DNA from: Neospora caninum Liverpool
Lineage: Eukaryota; Apicomplexa; Conoidasida; Eucoccidiorida; Sarcocystidae
Length of the DNA stretch: 64,000 bases
Assembly: GCF_000208865.1 (NCBI RefSeq)
Contig: NC_018396.1
Coordinates: forward strand, 930,001-994,000
Direction: 5' to 3'
This document shows, piece by piece, positions 36,085 through 46,068 of this stretch. Under the pieces are notes generated by a model. That model ran no database searches, was not told the DNA's origin, and was given only the letters and a program-made list of their open reading frames with translations. Both the position numbers and the translations under genes were made by a program. Within the stretch, counting starts at the first letter, position 1. Each line of letters opens with the position of its first letter.

Positions 36085-37060
36085 CGCATGATTGTAGTAT
36101 AAACATGCAGTTTTTTATGTTTCTATCGGTGAGCCTCTGTTCACTCTCCGTCCGTTCTCTTTTTTCTGCATCCTTCGTTATTCGTGTCAGTTACGGTGGT
36201 CCCTCTCCTAAGACACATTTGAATCGATTTGCACTGACGTCAACTTGTTAGTCGGTGTCGATGGAACTCAGTCGCGTTGTGTGCAACTTGTTCCTGGGGC
36301 ACTCGAAAGAACCGCGTCTGCCTTTCCTGTCACTTTTTTGCTTCCTCGCGTTCTCCAGGCCGACGAAGATTTCCGCCGAGATGTCTACGCCGTCTGCGCC
36401 TTCGATCCCAAGTTCCGATTTGTGCTGTATCGTCTCCCGTACTCTCTCGCTCTCGGAGCACTTGAGTAAGAAGGAAAAAAAAGGTTGGGGGTGGGGTGGG
36501 GCAAGAGCGAAAGAGATATCGAAGCAACAGGTTCGCAAGCCGTCTCCTCGCTGAGGCACTTCCGGTCCTGGCTTTCTCTCCACAGCAGTCGACGGAAGAG
36601 GTGCGGAGCGCGGAGAGGCTGATACAGGTTCTTGTCTACCAACATGTCTCTCTCGCCAAACCAGTTTATTTTATTTCCAAGTATTTATATTTAAAACAGT
36701 TCTCGGATTGAGATAGAAAGATTTTTAATTTCATTGAGATAATTGCAATTAAAGCGTTGAACATCAAACATGAGCGGGGCCTCGAGGCGCTGTGTCTGCC
36801 GAACAAAGCGGCGTCTACGGGGTAAAGGAAAGGTGGCCGTACGAGATGCACCACGGAAGAGTGGAGAGTACATACATCTGTGTCGTGTGTCTAGCCTTGC
36901 CTGGGCCTTCTCTTTCCACAGGCATACATACATATACATCATCATGCATGGGTAGTATATGCTTGCATGCGTACAGATCTGGTTGCAGATACATGTGTAT
37001 ATAGAGGTGCATCTCTATGTCATTCAATATATCTACACACATGTTCACACAGATGTATTC

Positions 37061-37102
<42 letters not shown>

Positions 37103-40100
37103 TTCGGTCCTCGGCGGAGAGAAGTGGAGTTTATTTGCTTTTTGCAATCGGTCTCCTGGTCTTTATTCAATCGCTTTGCTCTCCATCTTCCTGGACAGCC
37201 GATCTTGGGTCTTCCCCCGTATGCTCTGCGTTAGACTGGTCTTCTCCGGGATTCTTTCCACGTGTGTCTGTCGCTGCTCTCCCAGGTTCCTCTCCGTGCA
37301 TGCACCAAAGGAGGCGCGACGCCGGTGGCCACTGTACGTTCTTCTCGGCTCTGTCTGTGCTGCCGACGAAGGCAAACAAGACGGCGCCTGGTAAGTTTCT
37401 GGACATTCGTCTGCCCGGCTCTCAGGCTTCCGTGTTTGCGCCTCCACACTTTCCCGCCTCTCTCTGAGAAACGAATTTGGGTTTTTTGGATGTTTGAAAA
37501 CCCGCTCTGCGTGCTCTGTTTCAGGCTGGAAGCCGCCGTCGCCTCTGCGCTGATGCAGGCGCCCTCTCCGCGATCATCTTCTTTCCTCGTCTACCCGAAC
37601 TGGTGTGCAGGGAGAAATAGAGACAAGTTCGAAACAGGAGCGTAGGATACCCCTCGAAACGCGCTTCAAGCAAAACTGAGAAAATGCGACGATGAGGCAG
37701 GGCACCCCAAAAAGGGACTCAGAGAAGGACCGCGACTGAGAGGGAAACGAAGGAGACTAAGGCCCCGAGAGGGGACACATACAGGGGCCAAAGGAAGGAC
37801 GGATGACTAGGCACGTATGGCTGAGAAAAAGCGAGAACGGAGGGAGAAGGACGAGGACGAAAGAGGGGAGATGACCAAGGGGGAAATGGGGAAATGAGAG
37901 GAAGAAAAAAACGAGGCAGAGGGGAGGAAGAAAAAGGAGAGAAAGGACGAGGAACGCAAAGTGCCAAGAACGACCGGCGGGAGTCGGCGTGTAAAAGCAG
38001 AGCCAGCGGGAGCACGGCACCGAAGAGAAGCCTTTGGGAGGCGCTCGGAAAGAGGAATCCAAACAGAGAAAACGTGGAGAGAAAGCGCCAGTGGAGAAGG
38101 AGACCAAAAGGATCCAGAGCAGCGGACAGAACAAGAAGTGAAAAACGACACGGCCGCAAAGCGAACAGCAAGCTTTCAACCTGCCGTGCGACTGTCCGAG
38201 TCGTCTTGTTTGTGCTCAGCAGGGACATGTGGCCTACCGTTTCTCTTTCTTGTCGGGTGGTTCTGCCTCGGAATCGCTCACCATGTGCCTCCTCGTTCGA
38301 CTGAGCGAAAGAAAGGACGGGAAGGAGACTCGAGAAACGCGCATGTGTCTTTGCGTGCGCATGCAGGCAAGGGGCGGCCGAGGCGGGAGTGAACGGAGAC
38401 CTCGACGCGTTCTCGGCAGCGGCGCTCTACAAGGAGTTGCTCGCGGCTGCCTCCGAGTGCGAGGGTAAGAAGAGAAGAAGCAGGGGGAAACGGAAGAAAG
38501 CAGGCATTTTTTAAGATACGAAGTTGTCGCTTCCTTCCTTCCACACTTCCCTGTACCGCTCCACTCTTCTCGCCTTCGCTTCCGTTTTATCTTTCTTCAC
38601 CTTGTCTTTTCTCCTTCCCCCCGTCTTCTGGCTCCGTCGCCAGGCTCCGGCGTTCTCCCGCATCGGGTCGCCGTGGCGCGCGAGAGGAGCGTAGGCGTCT
38701 CCGCATCTTGTCAGTGCGTGGCGTTGCGCAGGCCGCTCTTCCGACTCTTTTTTCGAGTTGGTTTGTGATTTTGCGTTTCCGCCGTTCTTCCTGTCCGTTT
38801 GGCAGACTTCGTCCCTCAGCGCCTCGTCTTTCTCGGCCTCGCCCGCACGCTGGCAGTCGGGCCCCGCGTGGCCAGCCCAAACACGACCCAGCACCTCCAG
38901 CAGCAACTCCGCCACCTGCAGCTGCGCGCCTTCCCGGCTTCTTCCCTCCCGGATGACCTCGCCCTCGACATGCTCGCCGCCAATCTCCAGTGCTGGCTCC
39001 TGTAAGAAACAAAGGGAAACGAAGGCACACACAAGCTGCAGCGGTGGCCATCTGCCAGTCAGCCAGGCGAAACAAAAACACACATTCGAATACACATGCA
39101 TATATAAACATACATCTGGGATTTCGTATATATACATGGATATATACATGTATATGTATATATATATATATATGCATTGTATTTGTGGAAGTGTCTGAAA
39201 AGATGTATAGTTTCAAATGTGTATGTGTTGGATATTCTGGGGGTGTCTGCACATGCATGCATGTACGTGTTTGTGGCGAGTTGGTGCATTGTGAATTTCA
39301 TTGAGAGGATTTGGTTTTTTCCCTTCTGACAGGGGGCGATGTCGAGGCGTGATGGATAAGGTGGAAATCTTCGAGCAGGCCCTCGCTCTCGTGGAGAAGC
39401 GGCTGAACGAGGATTTCGCAAAAAGTAGGTTTGATGGCTTCCCAGGTGCTGACTTAAAGGTGCCGACTTGCGCGTGGATGCCTGGTCAAGTTGTGCTCGA
39501 GTTTAAGACGAGCGCCACGCCCTGGTCCATACCGCGCTCCAGAGAGAGACACTCACCGCCACACTAGACCTGTCCAGTCTTTTCTTTATAGCTGAGCGTG
39601 TATCTGTATTTCTGAGTACCTCCCTGGAGACATACACATGCACAAGCACACTCGCTCATGCGTGTATCTATTTAACGATGTATATGCTTGTATCTCTACA
39701 TTCAGTACATGGTAAGGAGACGTGTAGTTCGGTATCTTGCGAATCCGTGTACGGGCGTGTAGAAATTGGTGCGTGAACGCTCTCGCGGGGCCACCAGGCT
39801 GGCACAGAAGGTGACGAGAAAAGGAGCCTGTGGAAGTTGCGTCGAAACTTTGGATTTTCGCAGGCCGATTGTTCGCCCTTCGAACGCTCCGGGAACTCGC
39901 TCGACTCCTCCCGTCTTTGCTGCTGTCTGAGGCGATGACGCGGCCGCTGTTCATCGTGAGCTTGATTGGTCCCAGTTTTTTCGTCTCTGTGGCTAGAGAA
40001 AGAAAAAAGGGGGATGAGACTGTGTCGTCCTTCTTGTAGACAGCGCGCCCGGGCGGCACGAACGCCGAACGTAGGCGAACGGGGGAAACGGGAGCGAGAA

Positions 40101-40828
40101 CGAGACCAGAGGAAAGCCGATAGGCTTGTGACCCTTTCTCTTTTTCTGTCTGTCGTTTCCTGTCTCTCCGTTCCTCTCACTGCCTGTCCGTTTCTTTTCT
40201 TTTTGTCTGGGTCCCTGCTTTCACTTCCGCGGCCCTGCGTCTGTTTCTTCTCTCTGGTTTTCCCATCTGTTCTTTATTCTCGCCGGGTGTCTCTTTACAG
40301 AAATTTTGGACGCTGGTTTTCACAGTCGACGCGTCTGCGTTTCTGCCTCTCGCGGCGCACTCTGAGAACCTGCACAACGGCGCGTCGCGAGCGACAGCTG
40401 GGAAGGAAGACGGCGAGGCATCTGCCGCCCCGGCCGATGTGGGACCTCTCTTGGAGACTCTGTTCTACGAGTTGATTTGCCGGTTCGGACCCTGCTTGCT
40501 CGCGTTGCAACCAAACGCGGCACCGCCGGACGAAAACGTCTTCGCCGCACTTCACTCGCTGCTGCCGCCAACCGACAACGGCGCCGCTGGCGCGGGTAGC
40601 GGGAGCCTCGCGCGAGTGAACGGAGCGGAGTCGGGAGCGAAGCAGCGAGGACGGGAACTAGCCCTGAGAGACGTGGTGCTTCTTCTCCTCACTTTCTACG
40701 CCGAGAAACAACACGAACTCGCCAAGGCCGCACGCGTGCCGCTCACCCGAGGAAGCGTCTCGCCTCGCCAGGCTGCCGCTTCGTCTGAGCTGTTCCCGCT
40801 CCCAGACGAATTTGCCGGAACCCGCTGA
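30078..40828 (+). CDS. Very large multi-exon helical protein of unknown function
   Basis: Phase-consistent 5' exons: 30078-30325, 30973-31010, 31118-31613, 32084-33159, 33689-34074, 34091-34276 and 34587-34839. Phase-consistent 3' exons: 36359-36465, 37286-37390, 37525-37602, 38367-38464, 38806-39001, 39333-39424, 39864-39955 and 40301-40828 (stop). Between 34840 and 36358 only 35698-35814 (VDGEELRDEAVEEQLAEQ, phase 0) is convincing; others (near 35011 and 35159) are not resolved. The product exceeds 1,300 residues. It is rich in Leu-dense amphipathic helices (LLDLVCGLVDLLLEHAV, RTLRELARLLPSLLL, DVVLLLLTFYAEKQHELAK), which suggests a HEAT/ARM-like solenoid. Acidic and Ser/Arg-rich inserts include RKRKRTECE and TKRRARDRDAEDE, possible nuclear localisation signals. 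A CPSCSRAF pair occurs near 33777. I cannot assign a family; solenoid scaffolds of ribosome assembly or DNA repair are possibilities only. Confidence 0.6.
35869..35915. repeat. (TA)n microsatellite
   Basis: Pure TA run of about 46 bases in an intron of the large plus-strand gene, just after the 35814 donor. Confidence 0.95.
36054..36086. repeat. (TA)n microsatellite
   Basis: TA run ending in ACATATACGCATG, in the same intron as the 35869 tract. The two are about 140 bases apart and separated by unique sequence. Confidence 0.85.
36655..36765. other. Unusually AT-rich island inside an intron
   Basis: About 110 bases of T/A-rich, non-repetitive sequence (for example TTTATATTTAAAACAG and TTAATTTCATTGAGATAA) in an otherwise GC-balanced locus. 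It is unlike the TA microsatellites. It could be a fragment of mitochondrial DNA, which is common in nuclear genomes of this group, or a degenerate element; I could not match it to a known gene. Confidence 0.4.
37064..37100. repeat. (TA)n microsatellite
   Basis: TA run of about 36 bases in the intron before the exon that starts at 37286. Confidence 0.9.
39120..39175. repeat. TA/CATGTA microsatellite
   Basis: TATATACATGGATATATACATGTATATG followed by a pure TA run, in the intron between exons 38806-39001 and 39333-39424. Confidence 0.85.
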
Positions 40829-42637
40829 TGTGTCTTGGTCTTGTTGCGAGGCGGCGTCGACGCGCGTTCGACCTCGTTCGTTTTTGTCCAGGCTTTGTTC
40901 TTCGTTTCTGACGCTTTGAGGCTCCTGGTGAACCCCCGAAACCGCGAGAAACAGTGGACGGGGCAGCGGACACGGCGAGGGATCGCTGGGCGGACACCCG
41001 TCTCTGAGTGGCAACCAACCGGCGAGTCGCTCGTGTGCTCTCGTGTGCCTTTCTTCAGTGGTTTTGGCTAGCCTGCGGAAACCGACAACGAGGGTGACCT
41101 CGCCAGGATCCGTTTCGAGGATCCGTTTCGGCAATTGGGACTGCACGCGAACCCCCGCTTTTCCAGTTCCCTCTAAAGCGTTCTGTTGCACTGAAGAGAA
41201 GCCAGAGCGAAAACCTCCACGGGAGACGGGACCAGTGCCTGGGAAACCGCGGATTTCTGAATCCGGTGCTCCCTGGCGCGTGGACATACACCGGAGGTAG
41301 AGAGAGCCTAACGGCAGATGTGCATTCGCTTCTGCCTGCGTGGTTTCGCCGCACCATTCCTACTTTTCTGTACCTCTGGGCAAGATCACCGACTCCCTAC
41401 GGCAGCTGCATGTGGCAGCTTAAAATAAACTGCATTCGAGTGGCGAATCTGCGAACGGCACTCGTTGGCGTCTGTTGCCGTACGTCGCTCTCATGCCAGC
41501 ACCGAGTTCTCTCTCCACATATATGTATGTATAAAAATATACATATGTCGGTATATTTGTGCAAGTGCATCCCACGTTTCTTCGTAGAGGAATACAGATC
41601 TGGGTGGGTTTCGGGACCAGGCAGTGTAAACCATGCGCGAGGCAAGAGAAAGCGAGACTGTCCCTTTCCTGGGCTAGGCGATGTCCGCGAGGATCCTTCG
41701 CCGTCCGGCGCCCTGCGTCGGGAGGTTAGCGTCTAAGCTGTATGACTGAGCATCAGATGCGCACTTTGAAGCTGCATTCTGTTTTCGACGCCTGTCCAGT
41801 GCTTCTGCGATTCACAAACTTTTCCCTCGAAAGGCACGGCACCACAATGGCGACTCGCAGTCGTCAGCGCGCGTGCGTTTCCCGAAACGGAAGCGAGACG
41901 CAGGGCGTCTCAAGAGGAAATAAGAGAGAGGCAAAACGCGAGAGAGCAGAACCGATACCAGGGCGGGGCAAGGAAGCGTTTTTTGCGAGTTCCTAACCTG
42001 TTTTCAGAAGCCTGACATACGTCGCACATAGGGCCGTTCAACTCCCTATTTACACCACCCTAAACGAAAAAAATCAGCGCCGCTGTGCCACGGCATACCA
42101 CGTGACCACGCACTCCACATGTACACCACGATACGGCTACATGCACACACCGCAACGTGGATCGAGTTCGCTCTACGCATCTGCGTGCGGACACGTGGAG
42201 AGACGTGCGCGCACACAGCCACTGGTGCTCGTTTGAGAAGGTTTTGTCTTCCTGCTCCCGTTTGATCTGTGTATTGGTCGCAGTTGCGAACCCGGGAAGC
42301 ATTTCTGCGAAAGACGGCCCAGTCGGGGGGGAAAGTGGATTTCCTTGCGATTTCGGCCGCTCCTCCACCGGTTGCCAACTGGCCGCTAGCCCCTCTCGGC
42401 ATGTATCCCTTGATCTCGTCTTTGTTCCCGATGTTCCCTTTGGTTGACGATCCCCCAGCGCCTGCCTTAGTCCTGTAGACGGCGCGCGAGTCTCCTCGCC
42501 CGTCACTCGCGCCGCCTTCCCTCGCTCCGCCCCCCGCTCTCCCTCTCTCCCGCCCGCGTTTTGACAGAAATTGAGCCTTCGTCACGGCCGCCTCGCCGAA
42601 CAGCCGACCTCGAGTGTACTTACACCTGCCAGAGTCG
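40829..42637. other. Convergent intergenic region, no gene seen
   Basis: About 1.8 kb between the 3' ends of the large plus-strand gene and the minus-strand kinase. A short TATGTATGTATAAAAATATACATATG stretch lies near 41520-41546. Remaining ORFs are short and without motifs. Confidence 0.5.
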
Positions 42638-45600
42638 CTAGCTGCGCGCCCCGCCTGCCGCGTCGTCGATAACGAGGAGCTCTTCCGGAATTGTGGAATC
42701 GCCGTCTTCGCGGTGGCTCTTCCCCACAATGTCTTGTTTTCGTCCTTCGCCGCTCTGGCCCTCCGCGCTCTCCTTGTGGGCCTTTCCGGCCCAGACGGCT
42801 GGCACCGCCGTCGACGGCAAGTTCTCGCTCCGCGTCTCCAGAGACGGAACGAAAAGAAAGCAGTCTGTGCCCTTCCCCGGAGCTGACCGCAGGACGAGCT
42901 CGCCGCCAAAGTACTGCATGTAGGCGCGACTGAGCAGCAGTCCCACTCCGCAGCCCGAGACGCGCACGCCTTCGAGGCGCTTCTGAAGCGTATCTCCCTC
43001 GCCCGTGGAGGCACGGAGAGCGGTCGCCGCTGCCGTTTCCGCTTCTGTATCCGAGGCGACAAAGCTCCTCCTTCCCGTCTCGCCCCCCATGAAGAGCGTC
43101 GCTGCGTCCTTCATCGCTTGGCCGTCTTTGTTCAAGCAGTTGAAGATCCCGCGTTTTTTGTCCTCGCGGATCCCCACTCCCCGATCAGATATCCGAATCC
43201 ACATCCCCCCCGGCACCGGCATGAGGACGCAGTCCACCGGGGTCTCCTCTCGACCGAAGCGGACGCTCCTCTCCCTCGCGGACGCGTCCTCGTCGTCTTC
43301 TCTCTTTTGCAGCGTCGCCTGCATTGCGTTCTTCAGGAGTTCCGCGAGCACGTAGCGCAGAATTGGCGAGGGGAAAACAACGTGTGCGGCGACCGGCTGC
43401 ACGAGACTCTTCGTCTCGGCGGGGAACTGCGGCGGCGACGCAGCGCTTCCTCGCAGCGCCTGGCTGACTTCGCCGCCTCCATGCGGCGCGGCCTCAAGTG
43501 TGAAGACGCGAACGGGCGGCGCGGTCCCCGCCACGCCGCGACACAGACTCTGAGCCTGTTGGATTGCAGCTCGGAGTTGCGCGGCCGGTTGACAGCGGCG
43601 ATCCATGACCCCAATAACTTGAGGGAGAGACCCGCCAAGCGCGTCCTCTTCCGTGCCGCAGCCGCCTTCCCAGTCTCCCAGCGCCGCCGTGTCTCGGCTC
43701 TCGAGCGCCGCAGACGTGTGTGCAAAGCGAACCTTGGTGGAGCCTCGCGGTCCCCCGGGGCTTTCCGCGTGGGGAAAGCCCGGGGGGACCGCGTGCAAGG
43801 GGATAGAGAGAGTCGAGGGGAAATGGAGCCGGAAGCACGCCGCCTGGCAACACGCGTCCGGAGTCGGGAGCGACGCGGAGCAACGGCCAGGGAAGGGGCG
43901 CGTCTGCGGCCACCGCGCTTGCATCTGGTGGTGCAAGTGGTCAAAGTGACACAGCAGCACGCCTAGACTGACATTCCGCACGAGGAAGGCCTGGAGGCTG
44001 TGCTCGAGTTGGCTCTCGTACTGCTGAAGAAGGAAGGAGCCCTCCGCCTTGATTTTTTCGCCCCCTCTTCCACCAGCTTCCCTCAGCTTCTCGAGCTGCG
44101 TCCACGCCTCTTGAAACTGCTGTCGCGCGCCGGCAACCACCAGCGCGACGACGCGCGCATGCAGGCTTCGGAGAGCGGGAACCAGTGCCAGGAAGTCCTG
44201 CTGGAAACGGAGACTCCCTTTCTTCCACCGCCCCGCGGCCGACCCGGCGGCGCCGGACGCATCGCCTGGAGCGGTCGCTTCTCCCCTTCCCTCCGGGAGA
44301 AGAATTGCATACTGCTGGAGAAGCGTCTCGTGAGCCATTTTGAGCATGCCCTCGAGACGCGGAGCCGTCGAGACAGCCGCCCGCTGCTCTGCGCCGCTCT
44401 GCACCGTCGAAGGCCCGCCCTCAGAAGCGTCTGCTCGGGGCGAAGGCTCGTAAAAAAAGGCTCCCGGTTTCCGCAGGTTGTGGACTGCCGCACGCGCTTG
44501 ATCCAGCAACGCACCCAACGCCTGCAGGGTCGAAATCTGCGCTGCAAATCTCGCCCGGAGCTCGTGTAAGAGAAACCTGGTGGTTCGCGATTGCTGCTCC
44601 GGGGTCTCTGGAACAGGAGCCAGCAAAGACGCGAAACGCATGCGCCGTTGCGGCATGCCGCGTTTCGAATCTTCTGCGACGAGAGTGAGAAGGTGATCCC
44701 TGGAAACAGAAGCCGAACGCTCCGCCCACGACAACAGAGGACGTCGTACACTTGGCTTGGAACCCGTCGGCGACTCGAACGCAAAAGAAAAAGAAGGCGG
44801 TCCATCAACGGTGAAAGACATACTGCCGCGCGTGGCACGGGTGCACGAAGAAGCGGAGCGCCATCCTTTCTGGAATGGCCCGTGAGGCAGCTTCGCTGGA
44901 GTAAAAACAAGTCCTGGTGAACAGGTGACATGACTGGGATGAAGCGACACTGACCGAGCGCTTGCGATCTTGCTGCTTGCTGCTCGAGAACCACCAACAC
45001 ACGCACTTCGGCTCTCCAGGCTACTGAGTGTACGTGTCCCACTTTGCTGGTCCTCCCCCAAGGAAGAAAACGAGAGACCCGCAGACGAAAGAAAGCAGGT
45101 GGCTCTCCAAACCGGCAGATCGGAACCCTTGTGTTGCTTTGTCTTTTGCAGGTTGACGGCGGCACAAGTCGTAGGTTCAAAGGTTACTGTTTTTCTTTCC
45201 TCCTGGGCACCTAGACAAGTTCGTGACGCCGCTGCAGCTGACAGATGCGATGAAAAACTTTCGGAAAGTCTTGGCACACTCCCCTCTCTTGGCTCACGAG
45301 CGTCCCAACGCTCCACTTGGGAGAGGGTTCGGAGCGTCCCTCCGGTGCATACCCGTGTACATTCACCCCAATGCGACCCCCCGCGAAGCGCTGGCCCAGC
45401 GACTGATGTCAACACAGAGCGTGCAATGGTTGCCCCAATCGTTCTCGATAAAAGACGCCCTCCATTGAGCGCTCCTGCATTCCGCTTGAACTTCGACACC
45501 ATTTCAAATGCAGAAAACCCGTAGCTGTCCAGGGAAGATCTGTGCGCACGTGACATACACCTTTCTCCGTGGCAGACAGCCCGGGAAAACGCCTGGGCGC

Positions 45601-45691
45601 CAGAAAGGCGACAACTGCCACATGAAATCAACATGGTGCACCACGTAAAACAACCACCACAGCCGTTGACGCAAAAAGGGACAATTCTCAA
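42638..45691 (-). CDS. Mitochondrial PDK/BCKDK-type 2-oxoacid dehydrogenase kinase, intronless
   Basis: Family members phosphorylate the E1-alpha subunit of pyruvate or branched-chain 2-oxoacid dehydrogenase and switch the complex off. The GHKL ATPase motifs are present. The N-box is ELLKNAMQAT (E784, N788), the G1-box is ISDRGVGI (D836), and the G2-box is GCGVGLLLSRAYMQYFGGEL (G915, G917), followed by GKGTDCFLFV. Upstream, FLVRNVSLGVLLCHFDHLH and IGVMDRRCQPAAQLRAAIQQ fit the N-terminal helical domain. The ORF has 1,017 codons, against about 400 usual, because of long Ser/Arg/Ala inserts and a hydrophilic tail of about 70 residues. Met64 (45502, context GAAATGG) begins a basic, Ser/Arg/Leu stretch (NGGRLLSRTIGATIARS) like a mitochondrial presequence, and is a better start than Met1. 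Apicomplexans use mitochondrial BCKDH on pyruvate, so BCKDH-E1 is the likely substrate; that is inference. Confidence 0.85.
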   Translation of the reverse strand: MRIVPFCVNGCGGCFTWCTMLISCGSCRLSGAQAFSRAVCHGERCMSRAHRSSLDSYGFSAFEMVSKFKRNAGALNGGRLLSRTIGATIARSVLTSVAGPALRGGSHWGECTRVCTGGTLRTLSQVERWDAREPREGSVPRLSESFSSHLSAAAASRTCLGAQEERKTVTFEPTTCAAVNLQKTKQHKGSDLPVWRATCFLSSAGLSFSSLGEDQQSGTRTLSSLESRSACVGGSRAASSKIASARSVSLHPSHVTCSPGLVFTPAKLPHGPFQKGWRSASSCTRATRGSMSFTVDGPPSFSFAFESPTGSKPSVRRPLLSWAERSASVSRDHLLTLVAEDSKRGMPQRRMRFASLLAPVPETPEQQSRTTRFLLHELRARFAAQISTLQALGALLDQARAAVHNLRKPGAFFYEPSPRADASEGGPSTVQSGAEQRAAVSTAPRLEGMLKMAHETLLQQYAILLPEGRGEATAPGDASGAAGSAAGRWKKGSLRFQQDFLALVPALRSLHARVVALVVAGARQQFQEAWTQLEKLREAGGRGGEKIKAEGSFLLQQYESQLEHSLQAFLVRNVSLGVLLCHFDHLHHQMQARWPQTRPFPGRCSASLPTPDACCQAACFRLHFPSTLSIPLHAVPPGFPHAESPGGPRGSTKVRFAHTSAALESRDTAALGDWEGGCGTEEDALGGSLPQVIGVMDRRCQPAAQLRAAIQQAQSLCRGVAGTAPPVRVFTLEAAPHGGGEVSQALRGSAASPPQFPAETKSLVQPVAAHVVFPSPILRYVLAELLKNAMQATLQKREDDEDASARERSVRFGREETPVDCVLMPVPGGMWIRISDRGVGIREDKKRGIFNCLNKDGQAMKDAATLFMGGETGRRSFVASDTEAETAAATALRASTGEGDTLQKRLEGVRVSGCGVGLLLSRAYMQYFGGELVLRSAPGKGTDCFLFVPSLETRSENLPSTAVPAVWAGKAHKESAEGQSGEGRKQDIVGKSHREDGDSTIPEELLVIDDAAGGARS

Positions 45692-46041
45692 CAGAAGGCA
45701 AGGAACCTCTAGGGAAAAGGCGCCTCCTTGGAAAAGCGCACGGAAAAAGTCGAGCAGCAGAGCTCACACGAAGAACACGAAAACAGCACGGTGAGCGAAG
45801 CATGCAAAGCGAGACAGATTGCCTGGTACGACGATTCTCGACTATACACGCAGGTCGACGCTCCAAGGGCAATCGATCAGGCATAAGCATGAGGATAGAC
45901 AACCGAGACGTGTGACTGGACCAGAGCGCCTACCACGTGCCGGTCGAACCCACCCCTAAACAAGAGGGCGATGACAATCCGAGGAACAAGACACAGGGCA
46001 AACTGTGCACCATCAGCGAACGCCGTCAGAAAAAAAGATTC

Positions 46042-46068
46042 ACCAACGATGGTAATACCATCGTTGGT
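46042..46068. repeat. Perfect inverted repeat (hairpin)
   Basis: Arms ACCAACGATGGT (46042-46053) and ACCATCGTTGGT (46057-46068) are perfect complements around a 3-base AAT loop. This is long enough to form a stable hairpin in RNA on either strand. It lies upstream of the intronless kinase gene and has no T-run or target-site repeat that I could see. Confidence 0.85.
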
